Shown piece after piece: positions 1-8,923 of a DNA stretch of 37,136 bases (position 1 is the stretch's first letter; each line of letters starts with the position of its first letter). This DNA is from Verrucomicrobiales bacterium (GTDB lineage: Bacteria; Verrucomicrobiota; Verrucomicrobiia; Verrucomicrobiales; DEV007). Below the pieces are notes generated by a model. That model searched no databases. It had not been told where the DNA came from and saw nothing but the letters and a program-made list of their open reading frames with translations. Where the stretch lies: the NCBI GenBank assembly GCA_021648365.1, contig JAKISY010000042.1, positions 1 through 37,136 of the forward strand, read 5' to 3'. The translations under genes were made by a program, and so were the position numbers.

Positions 1-900
1 ATCTTTGTAGCTTTAAATGTTGCAATGTGCAGAACTGGACCAAATATTTCACGCTCTAAATCCGCAATTCCATTAACCTTTATAACAGTTGGGCCAATAA
101 AATTACCTACCTTAGGGCTAGATAATTGTTTCAATATCCGATTGTCATCTCTTGCTATTTCGATATATTCTTCAATATCATCGCGAGCTTTAGCGTTGAT
201 TACAGTGCCAATATCGGTTGAAAATTCCCATGGATTTCCCAAAACAAGCTCGTCCATTGCCCCAAATAGCATTTTCTTAAAAGGCTTAGCAACATCTTCT
301 TGCAAATAAAGAATTCGCAAAGACGAACAGCGCTGACCTGCCGATTGAAAAGCAGATATAACAATATCCTTTATAGCTTGCTCTGGAAAAGCGGTTGAAT
401 CTACAATCATCGCATTTAAACCACCAGTCTCAGCAATTAATGGAGCGTGTGGAGCAATATTATCTGCCATAGATTTATTGATTGTTAGTGCAGTAGCAGT
501 TGAGCCAGTAAAACATATTCCACCAACTTTAGCCTCGCTCGTAAGTTTAGCACCAACAATAGCGCCAGTTCCGGGCAAGAGCTGAAGCACCTCTTTTGGC
601 ACCCCTGCTTTATGTAATAAGCGCACAGCAATAAAGGCACAAATTGGGCTTAATTCAGATGGTTTAGCAAGCACCCCATTACCTACTGCTAAAGCTGCGC
701 TAACTTGCCCAGTAAAAATTGCCAATGGGAAATTCCAAGGGGAAATGCAGGCAAATATTCCGCAAGCCTTACGTTTATCTAATGTGTTAATTTGTGTTGC
801 ATAATAGCGCAAGAAATCTACTGCCTCGCGCAATTCGGCTATTGCATCAGCTGGAGTTTTCCCTGCCTCTCGTGTAAGAACAGCAAAAAACTCACCAAAA
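1..900 (-). CDS. putA: PutA C-terminal delta-1-pyrroline-5-carboxylate dehydrogenase domain, fragment open at both ends
   Basis: The minus strand is one uninterrupted frame from about 900 to base 1 with no start or stop. It encodes the aldehyde dehydrogenase half of bifunctional proline dehydrogenase/P5C dehydrogenase, which oxidises glutamate semialdehyde to glutamate with NAD+. Visible family blocks in order are REAGKTPADAIAELREAVDF and RYYA, SPWNFPLAI, FTGSTATA, AETGG, the catalytic-cysteine block FQSAGQRCSSLRIL (minus strand, about 310-350), and GNFIGPTVI followed by REIFGPVLH. The REAGKT...REAVDF block is characteristic of PutA rather than of single-domain ALDHs. The proline dehydrogenase half and the C-terminus are absent. 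Base composition is only about 40% GC, clearly lower than the genes that follow, and the frame stops matching PutA at about 895-905, where the DUF1592 gene begins on the other strand. An alphaproteobacterium-like donor is possible but unproven. The identification is firm; whether it belongs to this chromosome is doubtful. Confidence 0.85.
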
Positions 901-906
901 CCTTCA
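893..906. other. Junction between PutA fragment and DUF1592 gene
   Basis: PutA homology on the minus strand ends and DUF1592 homology on the plus strand begins within about a dozen bases. Composition changes at the same point, from about 40% GC to well above 50%. Both genes are truncated exactly here, with no transposon end, repeat or target duplication visible. A chimeric assembly join or a recent illegitimate recombination are the two explanations. Confidence 0.7.
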
Positions 907-1808
907 CTGGTCAATGGTTAGGGTTACGTCAAATCGACTTCACCGAACCCAGCAAAAAACTCTACCCAGAATTCGATGAATACCTCAAGGTGTCCATGCT
1001 CGAAGAGAGCCATCGTTTTTTTCAAGAAATCCTCGATCACGATCTCAGCCTGCTCAATTTTATCGACTCCGACTGGTTGATCCTCAATCAGCGTCTCGCA
1101 CAACATTACAACATCAAGGGCGTCACAGGACTGCACTACCGCAAAGTCCCCCGCCCACCCGGCAGCGTGCGCGGCGGAGTGCTCACCCAAGCAGCCGTGC
1201 TCAAAGTCACCGCCAACGGCACCAACACTTCGCCCGTGTTGCGTGGAGTATGGGTGCTCGACCACCTGCTCGGGCAACCCTCCCCACCGCCACCCAAAGG
1301 AGTTCCCGCAGTCGAACCCGACATCCGAGGAGCCACCACCCTGCGCGAACAATTAGCCAAACACCGTGACGTAGCATCCTGCGCCAGCTGTCATGTCAAA
1401 ATCGATCCCCCTGGCTTTGCACTAGAGAACTTTAACGTCATCGGTGGTTGGCGCGACCACTACCGCAGCCTCGGCGAGGGCAAGCGACTCAAAGACAAAT
1501 ACGTCGATCCCTACAACCACGTCCGAGTGCAATACAAAATCGGTCTGCCCGTCGATGCCACCGGCACCACCCCAGACGGCAAAGCCTTCAAAGACATCAT
1601 CGAATTCAAAAAACTCCTATTGAGCAATCCCACCCCCATCGCACGAGGAACCACCAAAAAACTGCTAACCTACGCCCTCGGACGTGCGCCAGGATTTTCT
1701 GATCGCCCCACCATCGACCGACTGACCACCGAATCAGCAAAAAAGAACTACGCCATGCGTAGCCTCATCCACGCCATCATCCAATCACCCACCTTCCAAC
1801 AACCTTGA
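904..1808 (+). CDS. DUF1592/DUF1588/DUF1585 cytochrome-like protein, 5'-truncated
   Basis: This is the C-terminal part of the large exported heme proteins abundant in Planctomycetota and Verrucomicrobiota, normally DUF1587-DUF1595-DUF1592-DUF1588-DUF1585. Homology begins at FTGQWLGLRQIDF (end of DUF1592). DUF1588 follows, with RGGVLTQAAVL, TSPVLRGVWVLDHLLG and PPPPKGVPAVEPD, and then a c-type heme site CASCH at 1380-1394 within the family block DPPGFALENF. DUF1585 closes it with LLTYALGR and a final SPTFQ. The signal peptide and the front two thirds are missing. The open frame runs back to a start-like codon at 792, but those first ~37 residues are the antisense of PutA and are not native. 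The next gene starts 31 bp downstream. This pair recurs in these phyla, where the heme protein and its DUF1552 partner are probably secreted together; function is unknown. Confidence 0.85.
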
Positions 1809-1839
1809 TTCCACCCAAGTCAGCTTAATCCATACCCTC

Positions 1840-3090
1840 ATGCACCGCAGACATTTTTTACGCGCCACCGGCGTCTCCATCGGACTCCCCTTCCTCGAAG
1901 CCATGCTGCCCTCCTCCAGCAAAGCGATCGAAGCCGCAACCAGCAAACCCCGCATGGTCGCTATCAATGTCGGTCTCGGCTTACACTCCCAAAACATCAT
2001 TCCCACCAGTGCAGGACCCGACTACAAGCTCACCCCCTATCTGAAACCCATCGAAGCTTTTCGTGACCAATTCACCCTCATCTCCGGCAGCTCACACCCC
2101 AGCGTCGGCGGTGGACACTCAGCAGAAAAGTCCTTCCTCACCGGCGCCCATCACCCCGGCAGCACCAGCTTCAAAAACAGCGTCTCTCTTGACCAGTTAG
2201 CCGCTCAACAAATCGGCAATCAAACCCGCTACGCTAGTCTCGCCCTCAGCCTCACAGGACGCGGACTATCGTGGTCGCGTGGCGGAGTCGAGATCCCCTC
2301 AGAAACCCGCCCCTCCCAAGTTTTCAAAAAACTTTTTCTCGAAGGCAAACCCAAAGAAAAAGCCCTGCAAATCCAACGACTCAAAGACGGACAGTCCATC
2401 CTCGATAGTGTGATGGATAAAACCAAAAGCATGAAAAAACGCCTCGGCAGCAGCGACCGCGCCAAACTCGATCAATACCTCACCGCCGTCCGCGAAGCCG
2501 AACAACGTCTGATCAAAGGCGAACAATGGGAACACAAAAACAAACCCAAGGTCGATGCTAAAACCCCCGTCGACATCCAAGACCGAGCCGACGTCATCAA
2601 CAAAGCCCGCCTGATGTATGACATCATGCACCTCGCCCTGCAAACCGACTCCACCCGCCTGATCACCTTTTTCAAGAACGGCATCAACGCCGTGCCGAAG
2701 GTCAAAGGCGTCGGTCAAGATTACCACAACCTCTCCCACCACGGCAAAGACCCAGAGAAAATCAAAGAGCTGACCATCATCGAAACCGCTCAAATGACCG
2801 CCTTTGCAGAATTTCTCAACAAACTAAGTGAATCAAAAGAAGCCGATTCCAGCCTCCTCGATCACACCATGGTATTGTTCGGCTCCAACCTCGGTAACGC
2901 CTCCAACCACAACAACCGCAACCTGCCCATCCTACTCGCCGGAGGAAATTTCAAACACGGACAACACCTCGCCTTCGATCAAGAAGACAACTACCCGCTG
3001 GCAAAACTCTACGTCAGCATGTTACAAAAGCTCGGCATCGAAACCAACAGCTTCGCCGGCATCACCGGCACCCTGCAAGGCTTAGCCTAA
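1840..3090 (+). CDS. DUF1552 exported protein
   Basis: The 416-residue protein begins with a Tat-type leader (MHRRHFLRATG, then a hydrophobic stretch ending near residue 30), so it is probably exported folded. The body matches the DUF1552 family: an early block LTPYLKPIEAFRDQFTLISG, then the Gly/His-rich block VGGGHSAEKSFLTG, SLDQLAAQQIG, and late blocks VLFGSNLGNASNH and NLPILLAGG before a C-terminal KLYVSMLQKLGIE. These features resemble the DUF1501 alkaline-phosphatase-like fold, but no catalytic role is established. It sits 31 bp after the DUF1592/1588/1585 gene in the same orientation, as is usual for this pair, suggesting co-transcription and a joint periplasmic or cell-surface role. 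The ATG at 1840 directly precedes the Tat motif, which fixes the start. A hairpin with a T tract follows the stop. Confidence 0.88.
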   Translation: MHRRHFLRATGVSIGLPFLEAMLPSSSKAIEAATSKPRMVAINVGLGLHSQNIIPTSAGPDYKLTPYLKPIEAFRDQFTLISGSSHPSVGGGHSAEKSFLTGAHHPGSTSFKNSVSLDQLAAQQIGNQTRYASLALSLTGRGLSWSRGGVEIPSETRPSQVFKKLFLEGKPKEKALQIQRLKDGQSILDSVMDKTKSMKKRLGSSDRAKLDQYLTAVREAEQRLIKGEQWEHKNKPKVDAKTPVDIQDRADVINKARLMYDIMHLALQTDSTRLITFFKNGINAVPKVKGVGQDYHNLSHHGKDPEKIKELTIIETAQMTAFAEFLNKLSESKEADSSLLDHTMVLFGSNLGNASNHNNRNLPILLAGGNFKHGQHLAFDQEDNYPLAKLYVSMLQKLGIETNSFAGITGTLQGLA

Positions 3091-3126
3091 CTTCCTACAA
3101 ATCTCATTAGCCACTTTGCAGTGCGC

Positions 3127-3148
3127 GCGGCTCGACGCCGCTTTTTTT
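3127..3148 (+). terminator. Rho-independent terminator after DUF1552 gene
   Basis: A 5-bp GC stem (GCGGC / GCCGC) with a 5-nt loop is followed at once by seven T residues, 37 bp after the DUF1552 stop codon. The stem is short but fully GC, and its position is right for ending the DUF1592-DUF1552 operon. Confidence 0.65.
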
Positions 3149-3158
3149 CTTACCTATG

Positions 3159-3180
3159 AAGGCAAGATGGAACTTGCCTT
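3159..3180. repeat. Short-loop palindrome (variable-stem hairpin family)
   Basis: AAGGCAAG and CTTGCCTT form a perfect 8-bp stem around the 6-nt loop ATGGAA. A near-copy lies at 3380-3397 with loop GTGGAA. No T tract follows, so it is not an obvious terminator. Similar palindromes with different stems occur at 15170, 20712 and 36900. Confidence 0.6.
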
Positions 3181-3379
3181 TCAACACCTTCTTCGCTACT
3201 ACGGTCTCTGCTGACTTCTCCCTTGCTCTCACAAGGGAGATCTTCCCAGGTAAGGTGTGATAACTTTCATTCTTTGTCACTCTTTCCAATCTTTTCCTTT
3301 CATTCAATTAGTTATCACCCATGCTGGGCACACGAGGGGCGCGCTCCGTCGTGCCTTCGCACCTCACTTGGGTGTTCGA

Positions 3380-3397
3380 GGCAAGGTGGAACTTGCC
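3380..3397. repeat. Short-loop palindrome, second copy
   Basis: GGCAAG and CTTGCC pair perfectly around loop GTGGAA. It differs from the 3159 copy by one loop base and by shorter arms, so the two are probably related by duplication. Confidence 0.55.
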
Positions 3398-3494
3398 CCT
3401 CCAGATGGATGCGCTGATGGAGGTTCAAACTTCTCCATCATCACTTAAATCAATGTTTTGATAAATTTAATCAATTTAAGGAAAGTGAGTTTTT

Positions 3495-6400
3495 TTGTTA
3501 TACCTTCAAACAACCAAAAATTTTATGTTAGCTTTCATCCTCTCCATCACCTTCCTGGTCGTCTTCCTGGTCTCATTTAACAAACTCAGTCAACAAATCA
3601 GAAAGCTGCATGAAGAGCTGACCTCTCAAAAGAGCAAGTATTCGAAATTAAAAGATTCTACCCGCCAACTAAAAAACCAACTGACTCGAATCGAGAAGCG
3701 CATCGCCCCCCTCACACAAGAAGAGCCCGCAGAAAAAAGCACTGACCACTGCAAACCCGTCATCACGGCTCCCTCTAAGCCCACTGAAAAAACACCCGAG
3801 ATCTACAAGCAGCTGAACTCAAAAAAAACAAGCGAAGCCCAAGCCTCTCCGCCGCCTTTACCCTCTCACAACAAAAAAACTTCCAGCCCTCATCCCACCC
3901 CCAAAGCCGCCCCGTCCCCAGCGCCAGCGCCACACACCACGCCCCAAGAAACTGCCGAACCCTCTTTTTTCAGCCGCATTCCATGGCGCGCTATCCTAGA
4001 GAAATTTCACCTCTGGCCACCAAGCCAGTCAGAAAAAGGAGCCAGCGCCGAAACCCAACTGGCATCCTGGTGGGCGATCCGAGGCGGTCTGGTCATCGTC
4101 ATCATCGCCGCCGTCTTTTCTGGCATCTACGTCAGCCAGCACACACCACCCATCCTGCGCGTGCTCGCCCTCTTAACCGTATCCGCCGGCACCATCCTGC
4201 TCGGCACACGAATGAAAAACAGCCTGCTCGACTTTGGTCGCGCCATCACTGGTGGAGGTTTTGCCCTGCTCTACTTCACCGCCTTCGCCGCCTACGCCTT
4301 GCCTGCCACCAAAATCATACAATCCCCCGCCATCGGCGTCTTCGCCCAACTCGCCGCGCTGCTCTTCACCATCACTTGGTCGTTGTGGAAAAAAGCACAG
4401 AGCATCGCCACCTTAACGCTATTATTAGGATTCATCTCCTGCGCATTTTCTCACCAGCACGAGCTCGAACACTTTGCCCTGCTCGGACTGATATTGCTCG
4501 CCGCCACCGCCGCCTTCCTGTTCGCCCAACGCGGCTGGCTGACCTCTTTCATCACCGCCCTCGCTGGTTCATGGATCGCTTATGCCTCCTTTATTCTACT
4601 CGATTGGCGCAGTGGCGATGCCCCTAGTTTTGCCACCTTCCTCGCAGCCCTGATCACCCTGACGCTACTCTTTGAGGGCAGCAACCTACTTGCCGTCGCG
4701 AGAAAAACTCACCCGCTCAGTGACCGCTGGAGACGCTGGCTCATCCTCAGTAATACCTCCGTCGCCGCCGTGCTCGGTTACGCACTCACCCGCTTGATCT
4801 ACCCAGAGCAACTCTCCAGCTTCTATTTCATCTTCGCCCTCATCTATTTTTTCTTCACCCTCATTCACTACGTCCGCTCCACCGATCAAGCACTCACAGA
4901 AACCCTATTTCTAAAAAGTAGCGCCCTGCTCTGCCTGGGATTCGCCTCCGCCTCCGCCTTCGACGGCCCCGTGCGCTGGCTGGCGATCGCCTTCCAAAGC
5001 TTTGCCCTCTTGTGGACCGCACGCCGCAGTCACTCTCGCTGGATCGCACTAGGCTTCGCCGCCGCATTCGCCGCTTCCATCGCTTGGTTCTGGCGAGACC
5101 TCATGTTTGAGTCGAGAACTCAATGGCTATGGGTCGAAACCTTTCGCATCGCAGGATTTTTCTACCTACTATTCCTCACCGCACAACTCGCCCTTCATCG
5201 CCGCTGGTTCCCCGCAGGCATCGGTGGCAGCGACCAGCACCTCAAACAAAGTCACAGTGCACGCTGGTTTGGCGCGCTGATCATCAGCTTAGCCGCCATC
5301 AACTTTGCGATGTCCCCCGCCACCCGAGGCCTCACCGATCCTCTATGGTTCATGCTGCTACTATCTCTCGCACTTGCCAGTCTCACCCCCTTGTTACGAG
5401 TAGCACTGCCCTGCATCGCCGCCATCCCTCCCTTGTTTTCCACCTACATCGCCTACGCCTTTCTCTCCAACAGCACCAGTCAAAGCAATGCCGCACTGTT
5501 GTTAGGAACCAGCTTGATCGCCCTCGCTTTCATCGCCGCAGAAGTCATGCGCCGCTACTGGCCCCAACAGATCAAAGGAAAACAACTCAGCCGAGATTTC
5601 ATCCTCATCACCGGACTCAGCATCACCATCCCTTTCGTCTACGCGATCAAACAAAAAGTCAGCATCTCACCAGATGCAGGCTTGTTGATCTTTGCGCTGA
5701 TCCCCCTACTGGCAACTGCCGCCCTGCTGATTCGCCAAAACAAAAACTCCCATTCTTACCAAGCCCATTCCCCAGCCTCCGCAATATTCCCACTGATCAC
5801 AGGCTTCATCGTCCTATTTGGCGTCCTGAGCCCATGCTCCAGAGCAAGCCTCCTACCCAGCGCCCTCGCCCTCGCCAGCCTACCGATGCTCGCCACCCTA
5901 TTCAAAACCCGTTCCGCAAGCAGCGCCTTGGCAGGTGCCGTGCCACTGCTCGGCAGCTATGTGTTCCTCTACCAGCAACTGCTCGCCCATCGCCCAACAC
6001 CGCTCAACCAAGACTGGATCAACCTCGTCACCGTTCTTGTCTCGACGATCCTGATCAGCGTTTTGATTTGGAAAAAAATCACCCAGCTCAATCTGCAAAA
6101 ACTCGGCCTAAGCGGCGAAGTACTGCTTCACAGCCTCGCACTCTTTGCCCTTCACCTCTTTTTCCAAAAACACCTGATACTAGGCGCAGACTTTTTCGCC
6201 TCCAGCCTCTTGGGACTCAGCCTGCTCTTCATCAGTCGCCGCTTCCCCTTCCGCATGCTCTCCGCGCTTTCATGGTTTCCCATCATCTTTGCCATCTTTT
6301 CAGGATTACAAAATCACTACTGGCAAGGAGTCGCACAAGGACAACTCTGGTTCATCGCCGCCGCATGCATCGTAGGTCTGCAGTTATTACTCGCCACCGC

Positions 6401-7133
6401 TTGGATCAAAAAAGGCCTGCACACAGAAAACACCTACCTCACCGATACCCTGTGGTTACAACTCGCACCACTCGCCTCTTTCATCACCCTCGGAGCCTGG
6501 ATGCTCGCCAGCCTCGCCGCCACCCCAGAGCCATGGCAGATAGCCAGCCTCAGTGCCGTCGCCTTGCTTTACACCAGCTTATGGTCATGGAAAAAGATCG
6601 AATCTCTCGGTCCGCTGTCACTAGCACCCTTGTCATTAGCAGCCCTGATGAGTTTCCAACTCATGCTCAATCAAGGCATTCCCTCAAACATTGCCCAACA
6701 AGAGCTGTGGTGCATTTTGATCAATGCCGCAGCCTTTCTCAGCAACGGCATCTTCTTAGCACAAGCGCAGCGCCGCCTACTCAAACAAAAGATCACCTCC
6801 ACCAGCGCGCTGCCATGGCTGCATGCCATCCTCAGCCTCAGCATCACTTTCATCGTTTGCGCCACCGATCACTTAGTGAACGAAAAGCTCACCGTCATCT
6901 TCTGGGGCATCGCCGCCATCACCCTATTCATCGGCGGCCTCTTCGCCGGACTGCGAGCCTACCGCCTCACCGGACTCACCGGACTGCTGTTGTGCATCGC
7001 CCATATTTTCATCTGGGACATCCAAGACACCCTCTACCGCATCTTCGCCTTTTTTGTCATCGGCGTCGTACTGATCATCATCGGCTTCCTCTACGTCCGC
7101 TTCCGCGACCGCATCGCCACCCTCGACTCCTAA
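3495..7133 (+). CDS. DUF2339 giant polytopic membrane protein
   Basis: The 1212-residue protein begins with one membrane anchor (LAFILSITFLVVFLVSF), then a charged coiled coil to about residue 75 (QQIRKLHEELTSQKSKYSKL), a proline/serine/lysine-rich linker to about 160, and from about residue 195 an almost unbroken series of hydrophobic helices to the C-terminus, well over twenty by eye. A coiled coil plus linker followed by serial membrane helices is the layout of DUF2339, an inner-membrane family of unknown function found in many Gram-negative phyla. The block ASWWAIRGGLVIVIIAAVF at the start of the membrane part resembles the family's first conserved helix. The long frame can start at TTG 3495, which has a plausible AAGGAAAG ribosome binding site, or at ATG 3525, which begins right at the first anchor but lacks one. 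The very long +2 frame inside it is a shadow caused by its base composition. Confidence 0.8.
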   Translation: MLYLQTTKNFMLAFILSITFLVVFLVSFNKLSQQIRKLHEELTSQKSKYSKLKDSTRQLKNQLTRIEKRIAPLTQEEPAEKSTDHCKPVITAPSKPTEKTPEIYKQLNSKKTSEAQASPPPLPSHNKKTSSPHPTPKAAPSPAPAPHTTPQETAEPSFFSRIPWRAILEKFHLWPPSQSEKGASAETQLASWWAIRGGLVIVIIAAVFSGIYVSQHTPPILRVLALLTVSAGTILLGTRMKNSLLDFGRAITGGGFALLYFTAFAAYALPATKIIQSPAIGVFAQLAALLFTITWSLWKKAQSIATLTLLLGFISCAFSHQHELEHFALLGLILLAATAAFLFAQRGWLTSFITALAGSWIAYASFILLDWRSGDAPSFATFLAALITLTLLFEGSNLLAVARKTHPLSDRWRRWLILSNTSVAAVLGYALTRLIYPEQLSSFYFIFALIYFFFTLIHYVRSTDQALTETLFLKSSALLCLGFASASAFDGPVRWLAIAFQSFALLWTARRSHSRWIALGFAAAFAASIAWFWRDLMFESRTQWLWVETFRIAGFFYLLFLTAQLALHRRWFPAGIGGSDQHLKQSHSARWFGALIISLAAINFAMSPATRGLTDPLWFMLLLSLALASLTPLLRVALPCIAAIPPLFSTYIAYAFLSNSTSQSNAALLLGTSLIALAFIAAEVMRRYWPQQIKGKQLSRDFILITGLSITIPFVYAIKQKVSISPDAGLLIFALIPLLATAALLIRQNKNSHSYQAHSPASAIFPLITGFIVLFGVLSPCSRASLLPSALALASLPMLATLFKTRSASSALAGAVPLLGSYVFLYQQLLAHRPTPLNQDWINLVTVLVSTILISVLIWKKITQLNLQKLGLSGEVLLHSLALFALHLFFQKHLILGADFFASSLLGLSLLFISRRFPFRMLSALSWFPIIFAIFSGLQNHYWQGVAQGQLWFIAAACIVGLQLLLATAWIKKGLHTENTYLTDTLWLQLAPLASFITLGAWMLASLAATPEPWQIASLSAVALLYTSLWSWKKIESLGPLSLAPLSLAALMSFQLMLNQGIPSNIAQQELWCILINAAAFLSNGIFLAQAQRRLLKQKITSTSALPWLHAILSLSITFIVCATDHLVNEKLTVIFWGIAAITLFIGGLFAGLRAYRLTGLTGLLLCIAHIFIWDIQDTLYRIFAFFVIGVVLIIIGFLYVRFRDRIATLDS

Positions 7134-7257
7134 CCATAACCAATTGCTCTCTTCTCTTTCCTACCTCTGTGACCTCTGCCCTCTGTGGTAAACATCTTCC
7201 TTTCCTAGCTCGGCTCTCTCCACGTCCTCTTGACCGCCGAAGCCTTGGCGAAGGAGG

Positions 7258-7396
7258 TTGAGCGAAGCGGGCGTGAGAACCTCTTCTCTGTATTGAAATC
7301 CTGTCCATCCATGCCAACTCCCCTCTTCTCTGTATTCCTTCAACAACCTCCCCATCAAAGTTCCGATCTAAGTTTTTTTCAAACTTCTCCCTTCAA
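7258..7396. repeat. Direct repeat copy A (about 139 bp)
   Basis: It starts TTGAGCGAAGCGGGCGTGAG and ends CTTCTCCCTTCAA. The copy at 7481-7635 has the same order of sequence blocks, with an 8-bp insertion, a short insertion near the 3' end and a few substitutions. A core phrase (CCCTCTTCTCTGYATTCCTT) also appears at about 12947-12966. Confidence 0.75.
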
Positions 7397-7480
7397 GATT
7401 CAATCCCCCCCGCCACGCAATACCATTACGTCCCACATTCCAATCCCTCCTTATTCCCCCACCTTTGCGCTCTTTGCGGC

Positions 7481-7635
7481 TTGAGCGAAGCGGGCGTGAG
7501 AACCTCTTCTCTGTATTAAAATCCTCTTCATCCTGTCCATCCATGCCAACTCCCCTCTTCTCTGTATTCCTTCAACAACTTCCCCATCAAAGTTAAGGTC
7601 TAAGTTTTTTTCAAACTTTAAACTTCTCCCTTCAA
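7481..7635. repeat. Direct repeat copy B (about 155 bp)
   Basis: This is the second copy of the 7258-7396 sequence, carrying extra CTCTTCAT-type and AAACTTT-type insertions. The two copies are separated by about 84 bp of unrelated sequence, so this is not a strict tandem array. Confidence 0.75.
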
Positions 7636-7735
7636 ACTTCACCCCTCACTCCACTCAATTGTAAAATCAGTGGTGATAAAAATTTCATCGTGTAGCTTAA
7701 ATCCCTTTTAATCACCACCCAGTCCACCCGCCTCA

Positions 7736-8923
7736 ATGGAACCGCCCAAGCCAACCGTCCCCGGAAAAATCCTCGCCGTTGATGACAATGAGATCAATCT
7801 GCAAATCTTAGTCGCCTGCCTAGAAGGACTCGGACACCAAACCCAGTCCGCCGCCAGTGGCGAAGCCGCCTTGACTCTACTCCATGACGAAGATTTCGAC
7901 CTAGTTCTGTTGGATGTGATCATGCCAGGCATCGACGGATTTGAAGTCCTGAGCACCATCAAAAACGATGCCGAACTGCGCCACCTCCCCGTCATCATGG
8001 TATCCGGACTCGAAGAAATGGACGCCGTCATCCGCTGCATCACCACTGGCGCCGACGACTTCCTGCCGAAACCCTTTGACCCCGTCCTATTACGCGCCCG
8101 CATCGACGCTTGCTTAGAAAGAAAATTCCTCCGCGATCAAGAAAAAAACTACCTGCAGACCATCGAGTTGACCCAGCAACGCCTGCAATCCGAGCTCGGC
8201 GAAGCCGCCAAATACGTGCGCTCCCTGCTACCGGAGCCCATGCTCGATCCCTTTCAAATCGACTGGCTCTACCAACCCTCCACCGAACTCGGCGGCGATG
8301 CCTTTGGTTATCATTGGATCGATGAAGAACATTTTGCCATCTACCTGCTCGACGTCTGCGGCCATGGTGTCGGAGCTTCGTTGTTAGCAGCGAGCGCCAT
8401 CAATGTGATCCGCGCCGAGTCTCTTGCCGATACCGACTTCCGTGAACCCGCACGCGTGCTCGAAGGTCTCAACCGAGCCTTCCCGATGGAAAACCAAAAC
8501 GACATGTATTTCACCATCTGGTATGGCGTCTATCACGCGCCCACCCGCAGCCTGCACCACTCCTGTGGCGGACACCCACCCGCACTGCTGCTCCCCCCCG
8601 CCACCGATCCCCATACTGACAGCGCCCCCGCCATCCAAGTTCGCTGTCCTGGCGCCGCCATCGGCGTATTTGACCAACGCGAATTCAAGTCCGATCGCAT
8701 CACCATCGCCGCCGACAGCGACCTACTCGTCTATTGCGATGGCGTTTACGAGATCACCCGCCCCGATGACAGCTTGGTCGAACTCGAGGACTTTGAAAAA
8801 CAAGCCACCACCTGTGCACGCCAAAACGATGGTCTTCAACAGCTCTTCAACTGGGCAAAAGAACAAAATCCAATCCGCCCCTTTGACGACGATTACTCCA
8901 TCGTCAAAATCCATTTCCCCTAG
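7736..8923 (+). CDS. Response regulator with PP2C-type (RsbU/SpoIIE-like) phosphatase output
   Basis: This 395-residue protein joins a receiver to a serine phosphatase. Receiver (about 10-128): acidic pair D16-D17 in VDDNE, phospho-acceptor D60 in LLDVIMPG, S90 and K112 in PKPF, so all key residues are present. A helical linker (about 128-165, LRDQEKNYLQTIELTQQRLQ) leads to the PP2C/SpoIIE domain with GGD at 186-188, LDVCGHGVGASL at 205-216, a YCDGVYE block and a C-terminal FDDDYS, which supply the metal-binding aspartates. The family dephosphorylates a STAS-domain anti-anti-sigma factor in response to a sensor kinase. The convergent neighbour encodes an RsbW-like ATPase, the expected opposing kinase, and the two stop codons overlap in one CTAG. 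No sensor kinase or STAS protein is nearby, so both must be encoded elsewhere. Confidence 0.92.
   Translation: MEPPKPTVPGKILAVDDNEINLQILVACLEGLGHQTQSAASGEAALTLLHDEDFDLVLLDVIMPGIDGFEVLSTIKNDAELRHLPVIMVSGLEEMDAVIRCITTGADDFLPKPFDPVLLRARIDACLERKFLRDQEKNYLQTIELTQQRLQSELGEAAKYVRSLLPEPMLDPFQIDWLYQPSTELGGDAFGYHWIDEEHFAIYLLDVCGHGVGASLLAASAINVIRAESLADTDFREPARVLEGLNRAFPMENQNDMYFTIWYGVYHAPTRSLHHSCGGHPPALLLPPATDPHTDSAPAIQVRCPGAAIGVFDQREFKSDRITIAADSDLLVYCDGVYEITRPDDSLVELEDFEKQATTCARQNDGLQQLFNWAKEQNPIRPFDDDYSIVKIHFP

Larger units (their letters stand above)
3149..3494. other. Intergenic region with palindromes and an inverted repeat
   Basis: No convincing gene is seen; the small frames here lack family resemblance. 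It holds two short-loop palindromes (3159-3180 and 3380-3397) and an imperfect inverted repeat GGTG[TG]ATAACT at 3251-3264 with its partner AGTTATCACC at 3311-3320, separated by a pyrimidine-rich spacer. A purine-rich AAGGAAAG at about 3478-3485 lies a suitable distance before the TTG codon at 3495 and may be the ribosome binding site of the next gene. Confidence 0.5.
7134..7735. other. 602-bp repeat-rich intergenic region
   Basis: No gene is supported. The region contains a near-perfect direct duplication (7258-7396 and 7481-7635), pyrimidine-rich tracts, and phrases such as CCTCTGTGACCTCTGCCCTCT near 7165 and CTTTGCGCTCTTTGCGGC near 7464 that recur in looser form at 17125-17160 and 19814. 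Its plus strand is strikingly C/T-rich. The promoter of the downstream phosphatase gene should lie in the last 100 bp, but no clear sigma-70 pair was seen. Confidence 0.55.

Noticed and set aside
792..903. Start of the DUF1592 frame at 792
   Set aside because: These 37 codons are the reverse complement of PutA coding sequence, so they are not a native N-terminus.
5123..7261. 712-residue open frame overlapping the DUF2339 gene in another frame
   Set aside because: Its sequence is extremely rich in Arg, His, Pro and Ser, with no domain-like pattern. It is the shadow of the hydrophobic, C-rich DUF2339 coding sequence, whose frame has clear membrane helices.
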